From contig NC_088711.1 in assembly GCF_963576615.1 (NCBI RefSeq), forward strand, positions 3,038,001-3,102,000: a stretch of 64,000 nucleotides of DNA, given 5' to 3'. Of the stretch, positions 47,095-58,300 are shown piece after piece. The position numbers and the translations under genes are program-made. The stretch comes from Watersipora subatra. Its lineage: Eukaryota; Bryozoa; Gymnolaemata; Cheilostomatida; Watersiporidae. Positions within the stretch are counted from its first letter, which is position 1, and each line of letters opens with the position of its first letter. The notes beneath the pieces are model-generated. The model did no database searches, had not been told where the DNA came from, and was given only the letters and a program-made list of their open reading frames with translations.

Positions 47095-47499
47095 TTAGAA
47101 GTCGATTTTGACTGGTGAGTCCAGTAGCCCGAGAGGGTCACTATCATCCCTGATAGAGTCTACCGATGGGCGAACGATCTTGGACTCCACTTCATGCCGT
47201 GGAGTAGGGCAAGCATCACGGGATGGCCTCCAGTACGGCCGTCGGTCCTACCGTGGCCTTTGGTTGCATCGCTCTCGGTGATGGTGTTGGCGACGGGGTG
47301 AACACGCCCTCGGTCTCTGAGGTTCAGTCTGGGTAGACTGTGTTCTCCGGTGCTCAGCAGAGACGTGTGCATGCAGGAGAGGCTGAGTGGTGAACCCCTC
47401 ATCACAGGAGGAGCAGCGGTGTCTGTGTACACGAGCGTGCCTCTGTAGGTCACGCTCCTTGTTGCAAGAAAAATCGCAAAAAGTACACGAGTGCTTCAT
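47095..47499 (-). pseudogene. Intronless two-finger C2H2 gene with histone-like promoter and 3' stem-loop
   Basis: ATG at 47499-47497 opens a frame starting MKHSCTFCDFSCNKERDLQR. Finger 1 is C5-C8-X12-H21-X3-H25, finger 2 C29-C32-X12-H45-X4-H50, both canonical, followed by a Gln/Arg/His-rich tail. A TAG at 47250-47248 ends it after 83 residues, but the same frame is open for 50 more codons (ending DSPVKIDF) to a TAA at 47097-47095. The histone-type hairpin lies 27 bases after the distal stop, the usual spacing, and 179 bases after the proximal one, so the original product was probably about 133 residues and this copy has one nonsense change, unless TAG is read through. Known two-finger proteins bind nucleic acid; the function here is unknown. 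No homologue is recognised. Confidence 0.6.
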
Positions 47500-47539
47500 G
47501 CTTGTAAAAGCGAATGAACTGTAAATCAGTGTGTACCCG

Positions 47540-47581
47540 TATTTATAGACAGTCAGCATGCGTAAGAGAGTTGATGACGTC
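47540..47581 (-). promoter_or_regulatory. TATA box and CRE-like site of the zinc-finger gene
   Basis: On the minus strand TATAAATA (47547-47540) lies about 40 bases before the ATG, leaving a leader of only about 10-20 bases, and GACGTCA (47581-47575) lies about 30 bases further up. The compact layout resembles animal histone-gene promoters. Confidence 0.55.
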
Positions 47582-48204
47582 TTTTCTAAGCCTATAATCC
47601 GGCAGCTTCAAATTGCTGACTCAATGGATCTATATTACGTTCGTCGCAATTCAGACAAATTTGAATAGTCATTTTATAAGGCGCACGCTTAACACTTGTC
47701 CAATGTAGTGTATATGTATGGGTTATACTAGCAATTTTTTTACGTTAACCATTTATTACCATATTGTTCTAAGATTTGTATGTTACTATACAAACAATAA
47801 AAATTATTAATACTCGTATTGCGTGATTAGTTAGTGACAAATGTTATCGTTTTTGTATTCGAAATATGTTATTGTGGAATTGGTTGACCTAATTACTGTG
47901 CAGCCAATCAATTGTAGATTTTCCCTGGGATTGCTATGTAACCTGTCAGTTTTATCATTGCTGGTGTGTTACTGCTTGGTACTGAGAGATATAACACCAA
48001 TAAAGATACTGCGTTCTTTACAATAAGCTCTGCTTGATTTTCAAAAGCAAATAGGGTATAAAATTCTTGTCACTGTTTCTGACTTTAGCATTGTGATATT
48101 AGCCAGCGTATCATAGCTGCTTTCACTATAAGTGCTATTGACCGAACATCAAGAATTATTGCGCTTGGCTTGCTAGGGTGTAACAGTTGAGAAAAGACAC
48201 CATC

Positions 48205-48612
48205 GAGTCTGTTTATCGGCTCACCATCGAGTCTGTTTATCGGCTCACTTCCGAGTCTGTTTATCGGCCCACCCACGAGTCTGTTTATTGGCTCGCCATC
48301 AAGTCTGTTTATCGGCTCACCATCGAGTCTGTTTATCGGCTCACTATCGAGTCTGTTTATCGGCTCACCCATGAGTCTGTTTATCGGCTCACCCACGAGT
48401 CTGTTTATCGGCTCACCATCGAGTCTGTTTATCGGCTCACTCCCGAGTCTGTTTATCGGCTCACTCTCGGAGTCTGTTTATCGCCTCCCCATTGAGTCTG
48501 TTTATCGGCTCACCATCAAGTCTGTTTATCGGCTCACCCACTAATCTGTTTATCGGCTCGCCCCTGAGTCGGTTTATCAGCTCGCCCACAAGTCTGTTTA
48601 TCAACTCATCGA
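48205..48612 (+). repeat. 24-bp minisatellite, about 17 copies
   Basis: Units built on GAGTCTGTTTATCGGCTCAC plus a variable CATC/CCAC/TCCC. The unit is a multiple of three, giving spurious open frames on both strands (TIESVYRL and EPINRLDG). It forms the right part of the insertion in the LTR. Confidence 0.95.
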
Positions 48613-48738
48613 GTTTGCGTGAACTCGCTCTTGAGTTGGGAGTTGTCTATCCTCGTCGAGCAGAATTTACTTCACCTGTACTGCCTCGAGCTCAGACACC
48701 AATATAGCCTGAGCCTAACAAATCCCATAATACAACAG

Positions 48739-49304
48739 CCAAAGGTATATTTATGAGCTGAGGCTCCGCAGTTGGTACTTTTATGGTAAATGGTAATAAA
48801 TCTTTGAAGTACTTCATTCATATTCTACATAGTTAAAACTTTGATAGGTTTGAGATACTGTGCCACAGTGAACTGTTTTAGAGCATATTTAAATTCCCCA
48901 GCTATTGGCGCAGGACTTTTAGCCTGGTGCAAACCTAACCAACCATAGATAAGATGCTCGCCCTATACACGAAACAAATTAGGAAATTCTGAAAATTTTT
49001 GTGATATTTAAAAAAGCTAAAAAAATAATAATTTTTTTAGTGTAGAAGTCGTATTTCTAATTCAATACCTCAATTTACAACAGAACTTTATAAGGTCACA
49101 TGAGTTTGGTTGGAACTTCTGAAAATGTGTAAACATCCGGTGGCGTAACCTTCCTTGAACGACGCTGTGTACATGTCCGTATAGTTTATCGACTTTTGAT
49201 TCGCGCTTATGATTAGGTCATAGCCGATCCATTTCCGCGTTTTGTTGCCAATTCAGTTTCTCGAAAGATTTACTCGAATTAATTCTTATTACCACTTCAT
49301 TACA
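48739..49304. other. HECTD3 upstream flank
   Basis: AT-rich in its left part, then a more mixed-composition stretch from about 49120 that should hold the HECTD3 promoter and 5' leader. No TATA box or clear initiator is visible. The frame is open upstream of the chosen ATG for at least 21 codons but with no earlier ATG. Confidence 0.4.
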
Positions 49305-52300
49305 ATGAGGGCGCAATATGATTCATGCCGAACTAGACTGGGACGGATACGGTGTCTAAACAAATGTTTGGTAGCGTTTTCGCAACAAAAACCTTTTCCT
49401 GAAGCACTTTGTTATACATGTAAAAATGTCGAGTTTTATTGCTCGTCAAGTTATCTAGCTACTCACACTGATATTACAACGCATTCCAATCCTTTTTCAT
49501 TGCCGAATCGCGGTGATTCAGAATCGCTGCCTGATTTAGTACTAAGTCAGTCACTCAAAGATGTTTTGCCCGTTGGGACAATTCCTTGTGACTGCAACAC
49601 CCGATTTTATTGCAGCAGTGAGCCGATGGTTACATGCTTTGGCGTTTGGCTCAAAGTCTTTGTGGTACGTTTGATTATTTAGACGTGCAAGCATATTTTT
49701 ATTAGTGTGGTTACAAAAAACCAATTTGTATGCACCAACAGGTGATTTGCAAACACTCACACAGCAGGGGTAACGGGTATATTATCAGTTTCTGAGTGAT
49801 AGTTATGTTGATGTAAAAGAACGTGTTATATCTAGGTGAAACAAGGTTCAGGTGCATCTGCTGTTAGTCAAAAAATCTCTCCTCCGACATGGATCCTAAT
49901 GCATGGCATAGCCAATGATGAGTCTCCATACTTGGAGCCTAATGACAAATCGCATGAGATCTCATCACCACTTGCTGAAGCTTGGAAAAAGGATGAAAAT
50001 ATGAATATTAACAAGTGAGTTTTTTATGTTGTTAGAAATCTCAGTCAAGCTCCGACTCCATAGTTTTGCTTGGTTATTTTTGTTGACATTTGCTCTTTGC
50101 TTTTCCTCCTGTATAATAAAACTGAGCAGTCAGTTGTGTCTATTTCTTAAATGATAAAACAGAACAAGCATGAAATGTCACAAAGTGAACAAGAATGTTG
50201 ACTATTCTCTAAAAATTCTGAGTTGTCTAGCATTGAAAAGATGCAAAGATGTGTAGCCCTACCAGTATTATTCAGCCAGTCACACCACAACATATGCAAA
50301 AGTAGCAATGCTCACGTTTATTTCAAGCCATGAAGTGGGGATTAGCGTGAAATTTATTAAGCTGAATAGTGGGCAAGAGGCATAAGGAGGACGTCTGAGG
50401 AAAAAGTGCAGTGTCATCAAATTGTAGCAAATCTCATTTTGAGACATATAGTTGGGATGATCGTCTATATTGCTTCACCTTGCTCTATCAATAACGTTTT
50501 CTATGCACAAACACAGATGCTAATTCATACTAAATGCTGAGTACATTTATGGACAATATTTTCTTAGGGTCTCATGAAATTTGACTAAGCTATCTAATTT
50601 ATTTCAAGATTTTATTTTCTGAGTAGAAAAAAGGAATACAAGACAACAAAAAGCGCACTTTTTTAAATTAATAAAACTATGGCTCAAACAGTCCCATCTT
50701 ACTTGTTCAACTTCTACAGTTGGTTGGCCTATGTGGAGTCTCAGTACTCTATGAGCATCTCTAGCAAGCCTATTCCTGCTCCAATGGACCTCGAGACAAT
50801 GGCAGAGCTTCAACGAATTCCTGAAAACTGGACTGCCGAGTGTGACGAACAACTTATTCGGTTTCTCTCAGATGCCATCGAGATAAACTCTCTCAATCTT
50901 GGCACGATTAAGAACTTTGTAGATCAAGTGACTGCCAGCACGTCGTGCGTGAGTTGTATTCTTTCTTATTGCGAGTGTTCATGTCTACGGTTAATCTATA
51001 TCTGCTAGCTTCTGCATCATCAAATCAGTTCAATATTATGATTCTTTTTAACAGGACCATGATTTTGAGGAGAAACTGACTGATGGAAACAATGAGACCT
51101 TCTGGGAGAGTGATGGTAATCATGGCCAACACTGGATTAGGTCTCTCCTCTATCCTCTATATCATCCTTGACACTTGTTTTTTATGAGTTTTCAACAATG
51201 TATTATTACGCTGAAACCATTAAAAATGTTGTACTTTTCGGGTGTTTGTTTTGAAATAGTTTCTATATATATTTAATGTATAAGTGCTGATGTGTATTTA
51301 GCACTGTATGGCAAGTTATCAGTAACATATAAATGTAGTTAAAGAAGTAAATGCTTAGTAATTGCATCTAGTACGAGAGTTAGTTTCAGCTTGCTTTACA
51401 AATATTATAGTGAATTTACTAACAGTCTTTGGTAACTCAATTTCTGTCCAGTTCAATTCCGGCCGTTCAATAATTCTTTTGATCACTTTAAAACAGGCTG
51501 AAAATGAAGAGCGGAACAGTGATATCACGTCTATATATAACTATAGCGATGGATGACGAGAACTACCTGCCTGAGCATGTCGTGGTGGCTGGAGGAGAGT
51601 TGGATGATATGGCCATCCTTGAGGACACCCACATAGATGTGTGAGTCATTTGCTTTCTTTTATTAACCTAAAATGACTGTTTACTTTCAGATATGCTATC
51701 AGTGTACTCGTTTGTTATTGTTTATTAATCAACACGTATATTTACTGACTAGAACGGACAGCGCGGGGGTCAAGGATGAATGCGTGCTACAGGACTGCAG
51801 AAAGCACTACCCTTATATTGAGATCAGAATTAAAAGTTGTAAAGGTGTGTTTTCTCTTATTACTCACAGTTGTTGATATGCCATGTGCGCACCCGTAGGT
51901 CTTGAATGCTAGCTTAAATATGTATCATTTATTAATTTTATGATTTGTGATCAGCTGAATACTTAGAGCGAACATTTAGTAATTGCCATTTGTGTGCTTT
52001 GTTCTGTGATAACTTTTGTTTGTTGTCCTAGCATTATTCACTGCTTATCTGCATAGATAAGATTATAAATACAGTAAACGGTTTTACAACGTAAATAACC
52101 CATTCTGAGAACATTCACGTTAAAGGGATTTTACGTTATACAACTATAAAATACATGTAAATTGCCTAATCTATTCCAAGATCGTCTCAAACTCCCTTCT
52201 TTGAACCTTCATAACGGATAAAAGTGAAGTTAACTTTTAATTTTAATGACTGTACAGTAACTGTAGTATTATTGTACATAATACTTTTTTCTAGATAACA

Positions 52301-55300
52301 AGGTCTGTGCTGCAAAGAAAAAGTTAATAATGAAGCGTATGTCTAAAATACAGCGAAACAAAAGTATATGCTTACTATGGTAAAAGCGGTGTCTGTCCGT
52401 TTGTCCAATTTTTATGTAATACGAGACGAAAACTACACTAATTCTTTAGAAAATTGAATCTACACCAAAGAAGCTTTTTATTATACATGTAGGAGCGTCT
52501 ACTGTAATATTGTGACAAGGAGATGTTCCATATAGTTCTAAAATATTTCCTTAAAGCCAGAATTCGTTATTGCTGTTGTTATTATTATTATTGCTGTGCT
52601 GCTTGATCTCTCTTACTCGTGTAGATGAGGGTATTGACACCCGTATTCATGGCCTCAAGATATCATCGACCCGAGAGGTAGAAGTTGGGCTGAGTGTGGA
52701 TGCTTTCGCTCAAAGAGACAAGCTTTGTCGTTACCCTGTTTTGGAGGCGTATAACAAGGAAATATTGTACAGAAGAGCCCAATCACTGCAAAGGTCTGTG
52801 TTGCTCAGTAAAGGCATGGCTGGTTAGTGCAATGGTTTCCATATAGAACTGTATTTAACAGTCACAGTCAATTGTCTGGCAAACAGTTCAACAGTTTCAG
52901 GCAGTAGATCATGATTTGTATGGCTGTTTAATTATGTCCAACATTTCACAACATTCATTTATTTTATGTATTTTATATGCAATTTCATGTATTTTATGCG
53001 AATAATTATGTAATTAAATGTACAGCATTTATTTATTTCATGCTCAAAAGTTCGATAGTTTTAGATTCCTCAGTTTTTTATGTTAATATTTCCATTGAAT
53101 TTTTAGTTCTTCGGACTGACTGCCAGCTAGATCTGTTATATATACATAATCTTGTATTATTATGGTACCTGATATCTCACTATTAAGTTGTTTCTACTTG
53201 TGTTCCTACATTGCAGATTAGTTGCTCTCATGGACACTGTGTTGAACTTCTTGGTTCCTTCGTGGAAAGAAAGTGTTGGAGCGCTAGACTTGATACAGGA
53301 TGTCAAATACCTACTTCCCTTGTCAACCAAGCGGCTTACACTTCTTGACACATTTATTAAACAAAGTGAAAACAAGTGAGTCTCTTTGCACTTTTGTGAG
53401 TCTATTTGTCTCTTTTTACTCATTTAGTTAAATGGCAGTAATTAGGTCATCAGCCATCATTGGGTCTGCTAATTGTCGCCTTCACAAAACCATCACCTTG
53501 TACACATCGTTTCAAAGATACGCTTTCATTTATGTTACTTTCTCTCAGTTGCGCCCACCCGCTATTTGTCTGCCATGATCATATGTCATTAACTGCTTGC
53601 TAACTGCAACGACCTTTGCAGGGACAACAGACTCAACAGCAACAATTTTCCAAAAGTTATCATCAATCGCCGAGCAGCTGCTGAGCATCGGTCTGACCCC
53701 AGCCTTGACCCTGCTGCCGCGAACTCTGTTTTTGTACAAATTTATGAGGGCCTGAAGCCGAGGAATCCAGAAGATAAGGGTCTGGATTACAGGTGATAAC
53801 TTACCTTCTCAGCACTGGTTTGGGTGATAGGTTTGACGATGATTGGTCTACTGGTGCGATTGTTCTAAATAACTATTGCCATTTTTATTGTCAAGTCAAA
53901 ACGGACAATAATGATAATTTAGAGTTTTGATGAGGGCCGGTGCATAATCTGTAAAAGTTGAGCTGGCAGTGTATAATATTGCTTATCATGTTATGTTGTA
54001 TGCTGTGTGTATTTGTATTAAATAAAAGTATGTTTTAAGTTTTCGTATTTTTATACTTGTCTTTAAAAATTAATTTTAAACTAATAATCATTGGACCAAA
54101 TAGTATAGTATATTAATAGTACAGTTTATTAATTGTACAGTATATTAATAGTACTGTATATTAATAGTACAGTATATTAACGGTACAGTTTATTAATAGA
54201 ACAGTATATTAATAGTACAGTATATTAATAGTACAGTATATTAATAGTACAGTATATTAATAGTACAGTATATTAATAGTTCAGTATACTAATGGTACAG
54301 TATATTAATAGTACAGTATATTAATAGTACAGTATATTAATAGTACAGTATATTAATAGTACAGTATATTAATAGTTCAGTATACTAATGGTACAGTATA
54401 TTAATAGTACAGTATATTAATAGTACAGTATATTAATAGTACAGTATATTAATAGTACAGTATATTAATAGTACAGTATATTAATAGTACAGTATATTAA
54501 TAGTACAGTATACTAATGGTACAGTATATTAATAGTACAGTATATTAATAGTACAGTATATTAATAGTACAGTATATTAATAGTACAGTATATTAATAGT
54601 ACAGTATATTAATAGTACAGTATATTAATAGTACAGTATATTAATAGTTCAGTATACTAATGGTACAGTATATTAATAGTACAGTATATTAATAGTACAG
54701 TATATTAATAGTACAGTATATTAATAGTACAGTATATTAATAGTACAGTATATTAATAGTACAGTATATTAATAGTACAGTATATTAATAGTACAGTATA
54801 TTAATAGTTCAGTATACTAATGGTACAGTATATTAATAGTACAGTATATTAATAGTACAGTATATTAATAGTACAGTATATTAATAGTACAGTATATTAA
54901 TAGCACAGTATATTAATAGTACAGTATATTAATAGTACAGTATACTAATGGTACAGTATATTAATAGTACAGTATATTAATAGTACAGTATATTAATAGT
55001 ACAGTATATTAATAGTACAGTATATTAATAGTACAGTATATTAATAGTACAGTATATTAATAGTACAGTATATTAATAGTACAGTATATTAATAGTACAG
55101 TATATTAATAGTACAGTATACTAATGGTACAGTATATTAATAGTACAGTATATTAATAGTACTGTATATTAATAGTACAGTATATTAACGGCACAGTTTA
55201 TTAATAGAACAGTATATTAATAGTACAGTATATTAATAGTACAGTATATTAATAGTACAGTATATTAATAGTACAGTATATTAATAGTTCAGTATACTAA

Positions 55301-58300
55301 TGGTACAGTATATTAATAGTACAGTATATTAATAGTACAGTATATTAATAGTACAGTATATTAATAGTTCAGTATACTAATGGTACAGTATATTAATAGT
55401 ACAGTATATTAATAGTACAGTATATTAATAGTACAGTATATTAATAGTACAGTATATTAATAGTACAGTATATTAATAGTACAGTATACTAATGGTACAG
55501 TATATTAATAGTACAGTATATTAATAGTACAGTATATTAATAGTACAGTATATTAATAGTACAGTATATTAATAGTACAGTATATTAATAGTACAGTATA
55601 TTAATAGTACAGTATATTAATAGTACAGTATATTAATAGTTCAGTATACTAATGGTACAGTATATTAATAGTACAGTATATTAATAGTACAGTATATTAA
55701 TAGTACAGTATATTAATAGTACAGTATATTAATAGCACAGTATATTAATAGTACAGTATATTAATAGTACAGTATACTAATGGTACAGTATATTAATAGT
55801 ACAGTATATTAATAGTACAGTATATTAATAGTACAGTATATTAATAGTACAGTATATTAATAGTACAGTATATTAATAGTACAGTATATTAATAGTACAG
55901 TATATTAATAGTACAGTATATTAATAGTACAGTATATTAATAGTACAGTATACTAATGGTACAGTATATTAATAGTACAGTATATTAATAGTACAGTATA
56001 TTAATAGTACTGTATATTAATAGTACAGTATATTAACGGCACAGTTTATTAATAGAACAGTATATTAATAGTACAGTATATTAATAGTACAGTATATTAA
56101 TAGTACAGTATATTAATAGTACAGTATATTAATAGTTCAGTATACTAATGGTACAGTATATTAATAGTACAGTATATTAATAGTACAGTATATTAATAGT
56201 ACAGTATATTAATAGTTCAGTATACTAATGGTACAGTATATTAATAGTACAGTATATTAATAGTACAGTATATTAATAGTACAGTATATTAATAGTACAG
56301 TATATTAATAGTACAGTATATTAATAGTACAGTATACTAATGGTACAGTATATTAATAGTACAGTATATTAATAGTACAGTATATTAATAGTACAGTATA
56401 TTAATAGTACAGTATATTAATAGTACAGTATATTAATAGTACAGTATATTAATGGTACAGTATACTAATGGTACAGTATATTAATAGTACAGTATATTAA
56501 TAGTACAGTATATTAATAGTACAGTATATTAATAGTACAGTATATTAATAGTACAGTATATTAATAGTACAGTATATTAATAGTACAGTATATTAATAGT
56601 ACAGTATACTAATGGTACAGTATATTAATAGTACAGTATACTAATGGTACAGTATATTAATAGTACAGTATATTAATAGTACAGTATATTAATAGTACAG
56701 TATATTAATAGTACAGTATATTAATAGTACAGTATGTTAAACCAATCAGTTTTAGACTAAATAGTAATTGTCTTTGGACCAATCGACATTTCACTAATCG
56801 TACTGAACACCTCAGCACATACTACTTATTCACATTTCATGTATAATTTGTATGTCTAATGGTAATGTGACTTGTTGTTACTTCAAACCTAGCCTTAAAT
56901 TCATTTTGTGGTGGGGATGGTCTCATATATGAGCATATTAAAAACATTAGGTTGCAGCTCTTTGAACCGGGCCATTGTGTTTGGGTGATGCCATAGTATG
57001 CCTGGTATCCTAAATGAATAGTTTAATATATGGAAAGGAACTTGTTGACAATTTATAGCCATTTACAGTGTTCTGTACTAATTCGTGTGAGACTTCTGGG
57101 TTCATTCATTTAGCGTGTTCTTCTGCGCCTTGAATTTGAAAGTGTTATATTCTTACCTAAGCAAATGTTAGCTTCGCATAGTGTGTTTAAAATCACAAGA
57201 ATGTTATGGAGTTGCTTCCACACAGTCATCCGCCGACAAGACCACACTAGTTATTAATTATGCAAGTAATTTGAGCTAATTTGAGATTTTTGGATTTTAA
57301 ATTTTGATAATTTGCAATACACAGTCTATTGTAGAACACAGTCTATTGTAGAACACAGTCTATTGTGAAACACAGTCTATTGTGAAACACAGTCTATTGT
57401 GAAACACAGTCTCTTGTGAAACACAGTCTATTGTGAAACACAATCTATTGTGAAACACAGTCTATTGTGAAACACAGTCTATTGTGAAACACAGTCTATT
57501 GTGAAACACAGTCTCTTGTGAAACACAGTCTCTTGTGAAACACAGTCTATTGTGAAACACAGTCTATTGTGAAACACAGTCTATTGTGAAACACAGTCTC
57601 TTGTAGAACACAGTCTATTGTGAAACACAGTCTATTGTGAAACACAGTCTATTGTGAAACACAGTCTATTGTGAAACACAGTCTCTTGTGAAACACAGTC
57701 TATTGTGAAACACAGTGTATTGTGAAACACAGTCTATTGTGAAACACAGTCTATTGTGAAACACAGTCTATTGTGAAACACAGTCTATTGTGAAACACAG
57801 TCTATTGTGAAACACAGTCTATTGTGAAACACAGTCTATTGTGAAAACTTGATTGTTGTTTTGGCAGGTGGCCTGGTCACTCAACGCAGTGGTGGGAGTG
57901 CAAACTTGTCGGAGAGGGTATAATCGACCAGGGTGGTGGCTTCAGAGACAGTCTGTGCGACATAGCTGAGGAACTTTGTCCCACCAATACATATGGCCAA
58001 TTACCTCTCCCTCTATTTGTTAGAGCTCCAAATCAGGTTGGCTTATGTAGACACACACACACATACGCACGCACATACGCACGCGCACACAAACACACCC
58101 AGAGTAGCTTTGTATTGTACACATTGTTGGATATGTCTTCTGTAAGAGTTATTCATTAATTGTTAGAATTTTTTATATATTTAGGTTACCCTGAAGAGTG
58201 TATTCACGCAGCTAGTTACAGATATGTGAGTTGATGGAATACGCATGTACATTGTACATGTATATTAATATCTGCGTTGACTGACATGTCAGTGAGATGT

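Larger units (their letters stand above)
46970..48673. mobile_element. 1.7-kb insertion inside the right LTR
   Basis: The LTR is interrupted after ACCTGT (46964-46969) and resumes with ACCTGT (48674-48679), a 6-bp duplication. The insert carries a minus-strand zinc-finger gene with histone-like control signals (about 47053-47581), about 0.6 kb of AT-rich sequence and a 24-bp minisatellite (48205-48612). I see no terminal inverted repeats and no poly(A) tail, so the insertion mechanism is unclear. Confidence 0.75.
43555..48738 (-). mobile_element. LTR retroelement fossil (gag-protease type, Ty3/gypsy-like), split by an insertion
   Basis: Element on the minus strand. LTRs of about 234 bp begin TGTTGTATAAATC and end AATACAACA as read on +. 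The left one (43555-43788) is whole; the right one (46794-46969 plus 48674-48738) is split by a 1.7-kb insertion. A purine-rich tract (minus) abuts the left LTR, and a TGGCGCAGTTGACGG primer-site candidate abuts the right. Flanks GCCAG/GCCAA suggest a 5-bp duplication with one mismatch. Parts recognised: gag with a CX2CX4HX4C knuckle, a retropepsin-like protease and a coiled-coil, proline/glycine-rich tail. No reverse transcriptase, RNase H or integrase is recognised. The two LTRs differ at about six positions (about 2.5 percent), so it is fairly young. It looks broken, with roughly three to five breaks. Confidence 0.85.

Noticed and set aside
48085-48495. Eight-residue repeat protein on both strands
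   Set aside because: Artefact of the 24-bp array.
49242-49304. Upstream extension of HECTD3 by 21 codons
   Set aside because: The frame is open but begins with TTG; the first ATG is at 49305, and the family N-terminus aligns downstream of it.
50692-50719. Alternative acceptor for HECTD3 exon 3 after TCAAACAG
   Set aside because: It shifts the frame away from the conserved WLAYVES and ENWTAECDE region.
52072-52150. Pogo/Tigger-type element in HECTD3 intron 6
   Set aside because: Only one end resembles such elements; no matching inverse end or flanking TA pair could be found.
57320-57847. CRISPR array
   Set aside because: Direct tandem repeats without unique spacers, in a metazoan intron. 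The same holds for every other array here.
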